Part shown: positions 1 through 39,099 of the stretch, one piece after another
Position numbering within the stretch: position 1 is the stretch's first letter
Layout: every line of letters starts with the position of its first letter
Notes under the pieces: model-generated
What the model saw: only the letters and a program-made list of their open reading frames with translations
Databases searched by the model: none
What the model was told of the DNA's origin: nothing
Assembly (NCBI GenBank): GCA_023548195.1
Contig: JAJHZJ010000014.1
Location: forward strand, 15,104,718-15,168,717
Direction: 5' to 3'
DNA length: 64,000 nt
From: Bettongia penicillata ogilbyi
Lineage: Eukaryota > Chordata > Mammalia > Diprotodontia > Potoroidae
Program-made: the position numbers and the translations under genes

Positions 1-240
1 AAAGTGCCGCACGACTGACGTAGAATAACAAGTGAAGTTTTCTGTAGATTTTCTTCTAAACCTACTATAAGACAGGAAGATATCCTTAAGGAGCCGGCAA
101 TAACGTGAGGAAGGAGTGGCGGGAGATGCCGCTGGGAAAGCCCTTCACCAAGGCAGACTGGCAACCGAGCCTTACTTTCCAATCTCGGGTTTCATTTAAG
201 TGGCCCTCAGTCATGCCTTGAACTTTTGTGACTAACCTCT
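1..240. promoter_or_regulatory. CpG-dense edge, possible promoter of the next gene (STYX by synteny)
   Basis: About nine CpGs lie in the first 200 bases, whereas the next 2 kb has almost none. A TGACGT half CRE is at about 16-21. In human the gene following PSMC6 on the same strand is STYX, about 1.5 kb away, and this block lies 2.5 kb past the PSMC6 stop. No STYX coding sequence is visible, so the assignment rests on position only. Confidence 0.35.
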
Positions 241-2720
241 GGTCTGAGTCCTGACAGTCTTTTTATTATTATGCCCATGTCTTTTCTTTTTTCTTAAATG
301 TTTAGACTGATTGCCTAAAGTGTCCGAAGGAAAAATTAAATCCCTTTTCCTCCTCAGTTACACATTTGGACTACATAACTCAGTTTAGGTTCTCAAAGAA
401 AGGGAGGACGTTTAGTCTATCCTTTTCCTGAAAGGAGGCCAACATTTAGGATCTTTTCCTTAAGTTTTAACTAAAAAAAACAATCCTAAGAAAACTTAAG
501 TGACAGGTTACCTAAACATTAAGTAGCTTGCAATATTTCAAGATGTAGTACCACATATTTTATGTAACTGTTGAAAAAGATTAAACCTTATGATTAATGT
601 TTTATTATGACATCGAGTCAAAATCTTTCAAAAATAGACAACTTAAAGTAGAATGTCAGATGAAAGAAATGATTTAGCTGATTTTTGCCCATTAAAGCTA
701 ATTAACTGAAGCAAAATCTCAGCACTTTTTATGAGTAAACTGCAGCAGGGAAAAATAGTTTTAAGGATATATTCATACATATCCAAGGTGATCAGGGATC
801 AATCTGAGAACCCAACACAGGTGCCTCATGGTGAAAAGAAGCAACTCTACTAAAGGCACTCTACCTCCTTGTTTACCAACTCACCTCCCAGCCTGAACTT
901 TAGGTTCCAAGGCTATCCAGAATCAGGGACAGCCCAACACTGGCAAGATCTGCCATTGCCTGGGATGCCTTCCCACCTTGTCTTCCTTCTTCACCCAGGC
1001 TACTTGACTCAAAAAACCTGGATAATATGTAAGTACCACCTGTCCTACCACTGCATCCTCTACTTACTTAACCTAGAGATCACTGGCCCTGAAAACCAGC
1101 CCCATTGTTGCACGCCCAGGACCTTCAAGACCTTCCTATCTACCCTGTGCTCCATTTCAGAGTGAGCTTCTTGTGAACAAACTCTCAGTTTTACCATCTG
1201 TATCACCAAAACTTAGCACATAGTAAATATACCTTACCTCGGTTTGAAATTAAAGTAAAATGAGACACACAGCAGAACATGTGACAGTTAACAAAAAGGT
1301 TTACTAAGCCTTGGCAGAGGAAGGAAATTGAGCAGAAAAGGATATTCAAACAAAGATACAGAAATGATTCATTTGCGCTCAGTTTTACTGCTTCCATGTT
1401 ACTCATGATGATCTGAGGTCAGAAGCCTGAGAAAGAAGCCAGGTGACTATTGCTTCCCCAGCTTTTGTACTTATGGCATGAGGAATTAAGGTCTCAGTAC
1501 CTTTTCAAGGAAAAAAAATCTAGCCTTGGTAGGGCCTTGAAGATATTGCTGCTAACACAAACTCATTTTAATTAAATGAATTACCATTAACACAGTATTG
1601 AAAATACAAACTAATTGCTTTATGAAATGTTATCTGTTAAATACTATTAAGTGGCTTGCGCTCTAAGCAATCTCAGTGTATTTTCCACCCCTCTTATATA
1701 CTCTTTGTATGTGGAAAGTGTGATCATCTTACCAATAGCATTAGGGATCTTAGAAGTCATGCAGTCCAACATGGAAGTTTCTTTTAAAAAGGGCACACAA
1801 TATTCAGCTAATGTTTGAAGGTTGTTTTAGTTTTAGTAAAACTGAAATTTTGAGCAAATGATGCTAAACTAATTATCAAACTAAAATTATCTTTAGTTGT
1901 TTTTTCACCCTCAGCATTTTTAGTCAATATCAAATGACATATTTCCCTGTGGCCTTTACTGTCTTATCATGGGGAAGATCTGTGCACAGAGAAAGTCTTT
2001 TTGGGTCAACAGTTTGAAATATACCCTAAATATATTAAGGTGTGCTTCGTTAGCAGGCTACCTTACCTTTAGGTACAAAGTGCTAAATTCTTCCACAGTC
2101 TAATAACTACTAAAAGCAAAAGCAAAAACCAAATACTTTCAGTCCTGATGGGGAAAAAATTTCCCCCCTCAATTCAGGCAAGATTAGTTAAAAAAAATTT
2201 TTTTTAATGGAAAGAAACACTATACACACAAGTTGATTTGAGAGGCACAGTAATGCATTATAATGTAAATGAAAATCCATGATTACTGACAGGTTTTGCT
2301 TTAAAACTAACTTTTAAATCCCTTAAATTCAAGAAACACTGATTTGGGCTGTCATATATAAAACTTACCAAAACCCAAAAAACCATGACAAATGTACTCT
2401 CAGTCAAGGCTACTATATTAAGAGGGCTGAATCAAACAAATTTATTCAACTCTTTGGGATGAAGAAAACAAGTAAAATAATATAAAATGTCATTTAAGAA
2501 AAGCTCTTTTGAAACCGATACCTCAAGTCATTTCAATATTTTACAAATTGCCCACAAAGTAACTATTTTCAAAAATTTTTATCCAACTCATCTCATTTAA
2601 TTTGCTGCAATAAATACAACACTGACAAATGTTTTTGTGCCAGTATTGTATATAGAATTAATGAATTATTACTATGTCATATGCTTTCAATGAGATCATA
2701 TCCAATACATACATTATTTT
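240..2720. other. Gap downstream of PSMC6, mostly unrecognised
   Basis: AT-rich sequence with no convincing coding region. About 1150-1240 resembles a decayed L2 3' end on the plus strand (agcttcttgtgaac followed by cttagcacatagtaaata). The short open frames at 869-1165 and 1203-1406 have no coding character that I recognise. Confidence 0.5.
2441..2446 (-). terminator. Candidate distal poly(A) signal of PSMC6
   Basis: AATAAA on the minus strand, about 325 nt downstream of the PSMC6 stop. The spacing fits the expected 3' UTR length. No transcript evidence is available here. Confidence 0.45.
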
Positions 2721-2727
2721 CCTCAAC

Positions 2728-2733
2728 TTTATT
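2728..2733 (-). terminator. Candidate proximal poly(A) signal of PSMC6
   Basis: AATAAA on the minus strand, 35 nt past the stop codon. Its use would give a very short 3' UTR. A second AATAAA at 2441-2446 would give a 3' UTR of about 320-350 nt, closer to what I recall for human PSMC6, so the proximal site may be minor. Confidence 0.4.
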
Positions 2734-2768
2734 TTTATATTATGCTAGTGTCTTTTAAGAATTATAAC

Positions 2769-29325
<26,557 letters not shown>

Positions 29326-29639
29326 GGCCGCCGGGGCGGGGGGGGGGGAGAGGGGCGGGGACGGGAGGGGAGGAGGAGGGATAAAAGGAACTGACACGAC
29401 ACGCCCCGCCTCTCTACCCAGGTTCCCCCCACCCACATCTCCTCCTCCTTCCCCTCTTTTCCCACCTCCCACCCTCTTTCCCAGGAGGCACTTCGGCTCG
29501 CCACGGGTAGGCAAGACTCTCCACCCGCGGAGCGGAGCTGCTGACCTCCCCGTACACCGTCCCCTTCTGGTAAAGGCTGCAAATAGCAAGAAGCCGCTCT
29601 TGGGCTTCCTCTGAGGCTTCAGACGTAGCCTGACTCCTG

Positions 29640-30090
29640 CCGCTGGAAAAAAGAACTTTGAGTTAAAAGTGGTTGGAAAAAAAATCAGAGAAATAAAGAA
29701 CGTTCTTTCCAAACATGTCTGGGTTGCCAATCATCTTATACTATAGCATAACCTTATTTTTCAAGCGCTTAAGGCTCTTTGTAATAGTAGTTGAGAGCCC
29801 CATTTCTGAAACTTAGGGTTTTCCCCCTTTGTACACAGCTTGCATCATCACTAATTTCTTAGGAAATCAGGAAAGGTAGTAATCCTGAAAGACGGTGAAC
29901 AGTATCTATACAGCACTTGCTGACAAAGCACTTTACATACATGGGCGCCCTCTTAGACCTCCCTTCCCTGCCTAAGTCGCTCTGGGAGACTGCCACTGCA
30001 CTCCGTGGGTCTGTATTTCTAAACTCACAACAATCCACCCCCAAGTGCTTCCCCCAAATCTCCTTCCCCCTTTACCCGTCTGTAGTTAGC
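29640..30090. other. Upstream flank of PSMC6, nothing recognised
   Basis: This is the transition from the CpG-rich promoter to AT-rich intergenic sequence. No gene or named repeat is visible. Confidence 0.5.
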
Positions 30091-30091
30091 C

Positions 30092-30358
30092 ACAGGACAC
30101 AATTTGTTGTCGTTCAGTTCTGTCTACTGGAGAGCCAATTTGGGGTTTTCTTGTCATCTCTACTGGAGTGGTTTGCCATTTCCTTCTCCAGCTCATTTTA
30201 CAGATGAGGAAACTGAAGCAAACAGGGCTAAGTGACTTGCCCAAGGGTCACACATAGTCAATGTCGGAAAACACATTTGGAGTGTCTTCCTGATTCCAGG
30301 CTCAGCACTCTATCCATGGACCCACTGCACCACCTAGCTGTCCATAGGATACAATTAG
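30092..30358 (-). mobile_element. tRNA-derived marsupial SINE (MAR1-like) with 15-bp target duplication
   Basis: It is antisense: ccacctagctgtcc marks the tRNA-like head at the right, then gtgacttgcccaagggtcac, cagatgaggaaactgaag and gagtggtttgccatttcc, with a tail at 30107. The flanks acaggacacaatttg (30092-30106) and ataggatacaattag (30344-30358) match at 12 of 15 positions. Confidence 0.85.
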
Positions 30359-30359
30359 C

Positions 30360-32000
30360 TCAAAGCAAAGGCATAATATGAAAAAATAGAAACAAAACTT
30401 CTTCATAATCCTGAGAGGTATTATAACAGCAATATAAACAGCAATAGTAGAAGACTGGTCACTTATTGTGGAAAAGCACATGAATAGAGAATATGTTACT
30501 TAAACAATTAGACTTCCAAAGTCTCTCCTTGTTTGATGTCTCTCATGAGGTTCTCACTCTGCTCTTCATGGGATCTCTGCTGGATAAATCACTATGACCA
30601 CCAGGAGTTTCAGTTCTCAGGCCTGATACCTGTTGAGCAGGATTTCAACTTCAAGCACCAGCCTCTCCATTCCTCTTGCCAATTTGACTCTTTAGATGTA
30701 CTCCTCTACAACTGACATTATCACAGTGTTTCTGCTTATAAGATGTCATTGTCAATGGAAGGATGGGAGGAAAGAGAAGAATCCTCCCCCCACCCCCAGC
30801 TTTTACTGAGGCACAATAGAAAAGTGAAAAGCAAATTGTCACTTCACAGCTGACTATTGCTTTTTTAAAGTCCACCAGGGGCGTGACCGATCCTACAGAC
30901 AGTTGATGGCTGTATTTCTCTGTTTCATCTATCCTTTGGTCAGTGCTTTATAATTCAATCAGGTTTACTGAGGAACTTTTTTTCTCACTTTGTGGCTGAG
31001 TTATTTAGGTAGCCTCCTTGTATTCTATTGTTTGATTTTTAGAAAAACTCCTAAACACTGCTGGTAACCATGTAACCATAGCTTCACCAGCCCCTTCCAC
31101 AGGGACTTAGATACTGTTACTATATCTTTAATAATGAATGGAATCTTGAGGAGTTACTGTTTTATCTGTTATCTGTGAGAAGTCTATGAGTGATGACTTT
31201 TACTTTAATGCTTACTCTGGAAATACTATTAACTGTGATGCTGAATAGAATAAACAGAATAAAGTCTTCTTTCCTGAGAGGGAGTGATGTAAATGTCAAG
31301 GAGAAAGTCTAAAGAGGCATTTCCTGTGAGAATTGAGTTTAACTCTTGTCTTAGAAATAAATATTATGAAGCTAATTCTTGGGAAGAGACTTTGGCATTT
31401 AATTTGGAACTCAGGAGGAGCAGAGGAGAGAGTTTATGCTACTTTCTTTTCACTTCTCAACCCCTGGCATCTAACTTCTGACTTTATTGTTCAAGTAAAA
31501 CTACTCTCACCATAGTCACCTCTAACCTCTAATCAACTATGACTCTTCCACTAACTAGCTATGTAATTTTGAATTTCCAGTTGGATTTGGAAAAGTGATT
31601 CATTCTGGCTATGGTCTTCCTGTCTCCCAACAGATACATTGTATACAATTATTTGTCTTTGTTATGTTATTTGTTACATTTTCATGTTATAATTGTAGAA
31701 TTTCTTTTTAAGACTAGAAGATAATAGGGGAAGAGGAGAGGACAGGACAAGACAGGAGAGGAAGTTTGTGAGGAAGGGGGTTTATCCAGTTTAATAACTT
31801 TTAATAAATTGAAGAAAAATTAAGGGCTAATTGACTAATTAGAGGAGTGTTGCAATTTTGGTAATTTATGGGGGAATGTGAGAACATAGCCCTTGATTAT
31901 CTTAGAAACCAGGATATAACAATCAAGTAGAAGGTAAGAGTGGGTTAGTCATTCCTAAAACCTGTTCATATCTCCTAAAACCCAGATATTAAAATTCATA
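30360..32000. other. Intergenic sequence, nothing recognised
   Basis: AT-rich, with short open frames only (30533-30715, 31293-31515). A purine-rich run is at 31715-31775. Confidence 0.5.
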
Positions 32001-32425
32001 TATTACATATCCTCTTGAGAATTCCTTTGTAACTCTTGTGTGATACCCATTCTCTCCTTTACTCCAGTCTGTACCAAAGAAGTCACCTCTCTTCTTGTCA
32101 GGGATCACCCTAATATTTAAACCCTTAGTCCCATTCCTTTCTATTTCCTTTGACAGACTGCCCCCATATAATCCTGGACTTATATCACTAAACTGCCTGC
32201 CTTTTGGATATATCCCATGAACATCCTATAAGCATGTTAAAGGCAAAAGAGGACTCTTCTTTAACCAGTTCTCCCTAATTTTCTTATTTCTGATGACTAG
32301 TATTATCTTCCTAGTCATCCAGTTTTACAAACTCAGTCAACTTTTATTTCTTACTCTATCCACCATATTTGATGTTTCCAAGTTCTCCAGTATTCTTTGT
32401 ATCTGTCCTTTTCTCTCTTTTTATA
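32000..32425 (+). repeat. L2/CR1-like LINE fragment
   Basis: The phrases cctttactccagtctgtacc, atatatcccatgaacatcc and tttatttcttactctatcc are typical of decayed L2/CR1 ORF2 sequence. The clade is uncertain. Confidence 0.4.
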
Positions 32426-32429
32426 TGAC

Positions 32430-32572
32430 CTCCATGTAATTCAATCAGTCAACATTGACTAAGTGCTTACTATAAGCCAGAGACACTCACTGTGCTAAGA
32501 TTTGGGGATAACAAGAAAGATAAAAACCGGACCTTGCCTTTAACGAGTTTATATTCCAATGAAAAAGATAAT
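32430..32572 (+). repeat. Old interspersed repeat end
   Basis: It contains caatcagtcaacattgac, tgcttactataagccagag and ggaccttgcctttaacgag, an old mammalian repeat signature whose family I cannot name. Confidence 0.5.
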
Positions 32573-34836
32573 TTTTTAATTTTTATTTTTTCCTCCAAAT
32601 TTATTTATTTATTTTCAATTTTTAACAACTACTTCCATAAGTTTTAAATTTTCTCTCCCTCCCCAAGACAGTATGCAATCTTATATGGGCTATACACATA
32701 TATTCTTATTTTTTCCCCCCAAAATTAACTAATTTGTTTTCAGTTTTTAACATTTACTTTGATAAGTTTTAAATTTCCTCCCTACCCTCTCCCTTCTCCC
32801 TCCCCAAGATGGCATGCAATCTTATATGGGCTCTACACATACATTCCTATTAAACACATTTTCACATTAGTCATGCTGCATAAATGAATGGGAGAGACTA
32901 TGAGAAAAACAAAGCATAACAAAAGAGAAAATAGTCTGTTTCATTCTGTGTTCTGACTCCATAGTTCTTTCTTTAGATGTGGATGAAATTTTACATCATG
33001 AGTCCTCTGGAAATGTTTTAGGTCCTTGCATTGCTGAGAAGAGCTACATCCATCAAAAACAGTCCTTGCACATGGTGGCTGTTACTGTGTATAATGTTCC
33101 CCTGGTTCTGCTCACTTCACTCAGCATCAGTTCATATAAGTTTTTCAGGTTTTCTGAAGTCCACCTATTCATCATTTCTTATAGCACAACAGTATTCCAT
33201 TACATTCATATACTACAACTTGTTCAGCCTTTCCCCAATTGATGTGTATCACCTCAATTTCCAGTTCTTGGCCATCACAAAAAGAGCTGCTATAAATAGT
33301 TTTGTACATGTGGATCCTTTTCCCATTTTTATGATCTCTTTGGGATATAGTCCTAGAAAGAGTATTGCTGAGTCAAAGGGTATGCATATTTTTATAGCCC
33401 TTTGGTTATAGTTCCAAATTTCTCTCCAGAATGGTTGGATCAGCTTACAGCTCCACCAACAATGAATTAGTGTTCCAACTCTCCCAAATCTTCAACATTT
33501 ATCCTCTTTCTGTTTTGTCATGTTAGCCAATTTGATAGGTGTGATGTGGTACCTCAGAGTTGTTTTGATTGGCATCTCTCTAATCAATTTAGAGAATTTT
33601 TTCATATGACTATAGATAGCATTAGTTTCTTCCTCTGAAAACTCCCTGTTCATGTCCCTTGATCATTTATAAAGTGAGGAATGACTTGTATTCTTATGAA
33701 TTTGACTCAGTTATCTATATATTTTAGAAATGAAGCCTTTATGACAGATACTAGTTGCAAAAATTCTTTCCCAGTTTTCTGCTTCCCTCCTAATATTGGT
33801 TGCTTTGGATTTGATTGTGAAAAATTTTTCAGTTTAATGTAATAAAAATTATCCATTTTGTACTTTATAATGCTTTCTATCTCTTCTTTAGTCAAAAATT
33901 CTTCCCTTCTCCATAAATCTGATAAACACACTATTCCATGCTCCATTAATTTTTTATAGTATCATTCTTTATACCTAGATCATGTACCCATTTGGAGTTT
34001 ATTCTTGTGTATGGTGTCAGGCATTGGTCTATGCCTCGTTTCTACCACACTTTTATCCAGCTTTCCCAGCAATTTTTGTCAAATAGTGAGTTCTTATCCC
34101 AGAAGCTGGGTTCTTTGGGTTTATCAAATGGTAGATTGCTATATTCATTGCCTACTGTGTCTTTGAGTACCTAGCCTATTCCAATTGCCTACCCTTCTGT
34201 TTCTTAGCCAGTACCAAGTGGTTTTGATAATTGCAGCTTTATAATACAATTTCAGATCTGGTAGCGCTAGGCCACCTTCCCTAATATTTCTTTTTTGCTA
34301 ATTCCCTTGATATTCTGGACTTTTGTTCTTCCAGATGAATTTTGGTATTATTTTTTCTAGCTCTATAGAATAATTTTTTGGTAGTTTGATTTGGTATGGC
34401 ACTGCTAAGTAAATTAATTTAGGTAGAATTGTCATTTTTATTATATTAGCTCAGTCTTCCCATGAGCAACTGATGTTTTTCCAATTATTTGAATCTGACT
34501 TTATTTGTGTGAAAACTGATTTGTAATTGTGTCCCTGGGTCCCTGGTTTTGTTTTGGCAGGTAGACTCCCAAATATTTTGCAGTATCTTCAGTAAATTTA
34601 AATGGGATTTCTCTTTCTATCTCTTGCTGTTGGACTTTATTACTACTATATAGACATGCAGATGATTTATGTGGGTTTATTTTATATCCTGCAACTTTGT
34701 TAAATTTGTTAATTATTTCAAGTAGTTTTTACTTGATTCTCTAAGATTCTTTAAATATATCATCATATTGTCTGCAAAGAGTGATAACTTAGTTTGTTCT
34801 TTGCATATTCTAATTCCTTCAGTCTAAGAAAATAAT
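32573..34836 (-). mobile_element. 5'-truncated L1 (ORF2 3' half plus 3' end)
   Basis: Antisense L1: ttgctgagaagagctacat, tcatttcttatagcacaaca, ccagaatggttggatcagc, ttccttcagtctaag. It covers the end of the reverse transcriptase region and the C-terminal part of ORF2, with many stops. At the 3' end two similar modules lie in tandem (32600-32705 and 32715-32850), each with gcaatcttatatgggct. Confidence 0.88.
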
Positions 34837-34904
34837 TCTTTACAAATTAGAATTGGGCAAGTAGAAGCTAATGATTCTATGAGGCATCAAGAATCAGACA
34901 AAAT

Positions 34905-35425
34905 ATGAAAGAAGGGACAGCATATTGAGGAACAGAATAATCAGAAGCAAACACTATTATGGGGGGGACAGTTCAAGGGAGAGAATTAAATAAATTGAGG
35001 GCAGGACAGGACAGAGGAAAATATGGTTAGTCTTTTGCAACATAACTCTTATGGAAGTGTTTTGCACAGCTACACATGTATGACCTATGTATAATTGCTT
35101 GCTTTCTAAATGAGGGTGGTTGGGGAGGGAGGAAGGGAGAGAGTAAGGAATTCAAAACTTTAAAAATGAATGTTAAAAATTGGTTTTGCATGCCACTGGA
35201 AATAAGATGTGCAGGCAATGGGGTATAGAAATATTTTTTGTCCTACAGAAAAATAGAGGGAAGGGAATGGAAGAAGAGGGGATGATAGGAGGACAGACTG
35301 GAGAAAGGGGTGGATGGGGTGCACACTGTCCTGGAGTGGGGGGTGGGAGAAATGGGGATACATTTTGGAATTCAAATTCTTGTGGAAATCAATGTTGAAA
35401 AGTGAAAAATAAATTATATATTAAT
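34905..35425 (+). mobile_element. HAL1/L1 3' tail nested in L1 ORF1
   Basis: G/A-rich sequence with two 3'-terminal modules ending near 35180 and 35415, each closing with ggaattcaaa followed by aatgttgaaaa-like ends. L1 ORF1 sequence occurs immediately on both sides, so this is an insertion. A rough flanking repeat (caaaatatgaaa / caaatgaaaag) may be its target duplication. Confidence 0.65.
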
Positions 35426-36198
35426 AACAAACAAATGAAAAGAATAAAAAAACAGAAGAAAATGTAAAATACCTCATTGGAAAAACAACTGACCTGGAAA
35501 ATAGATACAGGAGAGATAATTTAAGAATTATTGGAGTATATGAAAGCCATGATTAAAAAAAAAATCCTGGACAACATCTTTCAAGAAATTGTCATGGAAA
35601 AGTGCACTGATATCCTAGAAGTAGAGGGTAAAACAGTCATTGAAAGAATTCACTGATCACCTGAAATAGATTTCAAAATGAAAATTCCAAGGCATATTGT
35701 AGCCAAATACCATAGTTATCAGGTCAAGGAGAAAATGCTGCAAGCATCCAGAAAGAAACAATTTAAATATCATGGAACCATGATTATGCAGGACTTAACA
35801 TCTACATTAAAAGATTGGAAAGCCTGGAATATGATATTCCAGAAGCAAAGGAGCTTGGATTACAAACAAGAATCAACTACTTACCAAAGCTGAACACAAT
35901 CTTCCAGGGGAAAAGATGAGGCATTCAATGACATAGGGGGTTTTCAATCAGTTCTGATAAAAAAACCAGAGCTAAACAGAAAATTCGATCTTCAAATAAA
36001 AGACTCAAGAGAAACATAAAAAGTAAACAGGAAAGAAAAAAATGTTATTCAATAAGGTTAAACTGTTTACACCCCTACATGAGAAGATGATATTTGTAAC
36101 TCTTAAGAACTGCATCTTTATTATGGTATTTAGAAGGGGTATACATAGAAGGTAGGGGTTTAAGTTGAATTTGATGTGATGATAAAAAAAATTGAACA

Positions 36199-36307
36199 GG
36201 ACAGGGGTGGGGAAACTGTGACCCTGAGGCCACATGTGGACCTCTAGGTCCTCAAGTGCAGCCCTTGGACTGAATTCAACCTTCACAAAACAAATCTCCC
36301 ACCCCTC
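36199..36307 (+). mobile_element. Internally deleted hAT-type MITE
   Basis: The left end is caggggtggggaaactg and the right end is ctcccacccct, an inverted match. The body ctgaggccacatgtgg and ctaggtcctcaagtgcagcc is typical of mammalian hAT MITEs. It lies in the L1 spacer. Confidence 0.6.
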
Positions 36308-38226
36308 TCTAGGAGAGGAGGAAAGGGGATGCAGAATAGGATAAATTACATCACATGAAGAGGAGCAAAGAGCTATTATAGTAGATGGAAAGAAAGTGTG
36401 TGTGCGTGGAAACATTGTTTGAACCTTACTCTTATCAGATTTTACTCCAAGTGGGAATAACACTTGGTTATTCAGTTGGTTATAGAAATCCATCTTACTC
36501 TATAGGGAAGTAGGAGGAGAAAAGGGAGCGGGGTGCATAGAAGGCAGTGAGGAAGGGAGGGAAGAAGTAGTAGGAGAAAGGGGAAAGAGAAGGGACGGGG
36601 ACTAATAGAAGGGAGGGGAGATTGAGGGAGGTGATGGTCAGAAACAAAACATGGTGAGGAGGTAAAGGGTGAAAGGAGAGAGAAAAATATAAACAACAGG
36701 ATAAATAGGATGGAGAGAAAGACACAATTAGTAATTATAACTGTGGTTGTGAATGGGACAAACTCTCTCATAGAATGGAATTGAATAGCATAGTGGATTA
36801 AAATCCAGAATCCTACAATACATTGTCTACAAGAAACATCTGAAGAAGAGAGATGCACACAGAGTAAAAGTAAAAGGCTGGAGTAGAATACATTGTGCTT
36901 CAGCTGAAGTAAAAAAAAAAAAAAGCAGGGGTGGCAATCTTGATCTTAGCAAAGGAAAAGCAAAAAATAGAACTAATTAAAAGAAATAAGGAAGGAAACT
37001 ACATCTTCCTAAAAGGTACCACAGAGAATGAAGTATTAGCAACACTAAATATATATTCACCAAGTGATCTAAATTCTTAGAGGAGAAGTAAAGGGGGTTA
37101 CAGGAAGAAACAGACAGCAAAACTATACCAGTGGGGGACCTCAATCTCCTCCTCTCAGAAGTAGATAAATCGAACCACAAAATAAACAAGAAAGAAGTTA
37201 AGGAGATGAATATACTTTCAGAAAAGTTATATATGGTAGACATCTGGGGAAAACTGAACGGCAACAAAAAGGAATATACCTTTATCTCAGTGGTACGTGG
37301 TACCTATCCAAAAATTGACTAGGAAAAACCTCACAACCCAATGCAGAAAGGTAGAAATATTAAATGCATCCTTTTCAGATTATGATGCAATAAAAATTAT
37401 ATGTAATAAAGGGCCATAGAAAGATAGACTAAATATTAGTTGGAAACTAAATATTAATCTAATCCTAGAGAATGAATGGGTCAAACAACATATCATAGAA
37501 ACAATAATTTCATCAAAGAGAATGACAATAATGAGACAACATATCATACTTATGTGAAGTAGCCATAGTAATTCTTAGGGGAAATTTTATTTCTCAAAAA
37601 GCTTACATGAATAAAATGGAGAAAGAAGAGATTAATGAATTGTGCATGCAACTAAAAAAGCTAGAAAAAGAACAAATTAGAAGTCCCCAATTAAATACCA
37701 AATTAGAAATTCTGAAAATCAAAGGAGAGGTTAGTAAAATTGAAATTAAGAAAACTATTGAGCTAATAAACAAAACTAAGAACTAGTTTTATGAAAAAAA
37801 AAACCAGTAAAATAGGTAAACCTTTGGTCAATTTGATTAAAAAAAGAAAACCAAATTACCAGTATCAAAAATGAAAAGGGTGAGTTCACCACCAAAAAAG
37901 AATTAAAAAAATAAGTATGAGCTATTTTGTCCAACTCTGTGCCAATAAATTTGATAATCTAAGTGAAATCAATGAGTATTTACAAAAATATAAATTGCCC
38001 AGATTAACAGAATAGGAAATAAAATACTTAACCCCATTTCAGAAAAAGAAATTGAACAAGACATCAATGAACTCCCTAAGAAAAAGTCTCCAAGGTCAGA
38101 TCTAAGAAAAAGTCTCCAAGGCCAGATGGAATTACAAGTGAATTCTACCAAACATTTAAACAGCAATACTAAATAAATTATTTGGGAAAATAGGTGGAGT
38201 CCTACCAAATTCTTTTTATGATACAA

Positions 38227-38547
38227 ATATTATGCGGATGTGTGTGTACATCCCTTGTTGCCAAACAAGACCATACCATCGGAGAAATAATGACATGATT
38301 TGACTTTGTTTTGAGTGAGGGAGGGCTGTGCAGGTCACCAGCCTCACTTCTCCTCCAGAGTCATCTGAATCCAGTGACCAGATATTCATCAGGATGACTG
38401 GAGATGACCCAGGATGAGGCAATTGGGGTTAAGTGACTTGCCCAAGCTAGTGAGTGTTAAGTGTCTGAGGTGAGATTTGAACTCAGGTCCTCCTGATTCT
38501 TGCACTGGTGTTTTATCCACTGAACCAACTAGCTGCTCATATGATGC
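38227..38547 (-). mobile_element. Composite tRNA-derived SINE nested in L1 ORF2
   Basis: The tRNA-like head (agctagttggttcagtggat read antisense) is at the right. The 3' tail module (gatattcatcaggatgactg, ctcacttctcctccagag, gaccataccatcgg) is at the left. The target duplication is atattatgc at 38527-38535 on reading from the left flank at 38227-38235 and atatgatgc at 38539-38547, with one mismatch. L1 ORF2 reading resumes after it. Confidence 0.82.
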
Positions 38548-39099
38548 TGATACCTAAACCAGGAAAAGCCCAAACAGAGAAAGAAAATTATAGATCAATT
38601 TCACTAATCAATATTACTTAATATATTTAAATTATTATTAAATTATTTAAATTTAAACATTTATTTAAATGTTAATTGAAAATTTTTAACTGAATGTAAT
38701 TTTTTTTGCATTGTGATTGTGTTTAAGATTGTGTTTATTTCAATATTTCTCAGTTTCTAAGATAAATATTAGCAAGGAGATTATAGCAACTTATCACAAG
38801 GAATTAATACACTATGATCAGGTGGGATTTATAGAAGAAATGCAGGGCTGGTTCAACATTAGGAAAATTATTAGTATAACTGACCATATCAATAGCAAAA
38901 TTAACAGAAATCATATCATTATCTCAATAGGTGGAGAAAAAGCTTTGGACAAAAAACAATTATGCACTCCTATTAAAAAAACTAAAGAGGATAAATGGTC
39001 AAAAGGTATGAACAGGCAGTTTTCAGAGAAAATAATTAAAATCATCTATAGTCATATGAAAAAATGCCTAGCAGAATATGCAGAAAAACCAGCAACTCT

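Noticed and set aside
29640..30090. A bidirectional promoter sharing the PSMC6 CpG region with ERO1A
   Set aside because: No plus-strand exon with a start and donor is visible next to the CpG region. The only ERO1A-like signal is 11 kb away.
36495..36858. Minus-strand ORFs rich in Ser, Leu, Phe and Pro
   Set aside because: They are translations of the antisense of the G/A-rich L1 spacer. The same composition occurs at 46800-47100 and 51200-51575 for the same reason.
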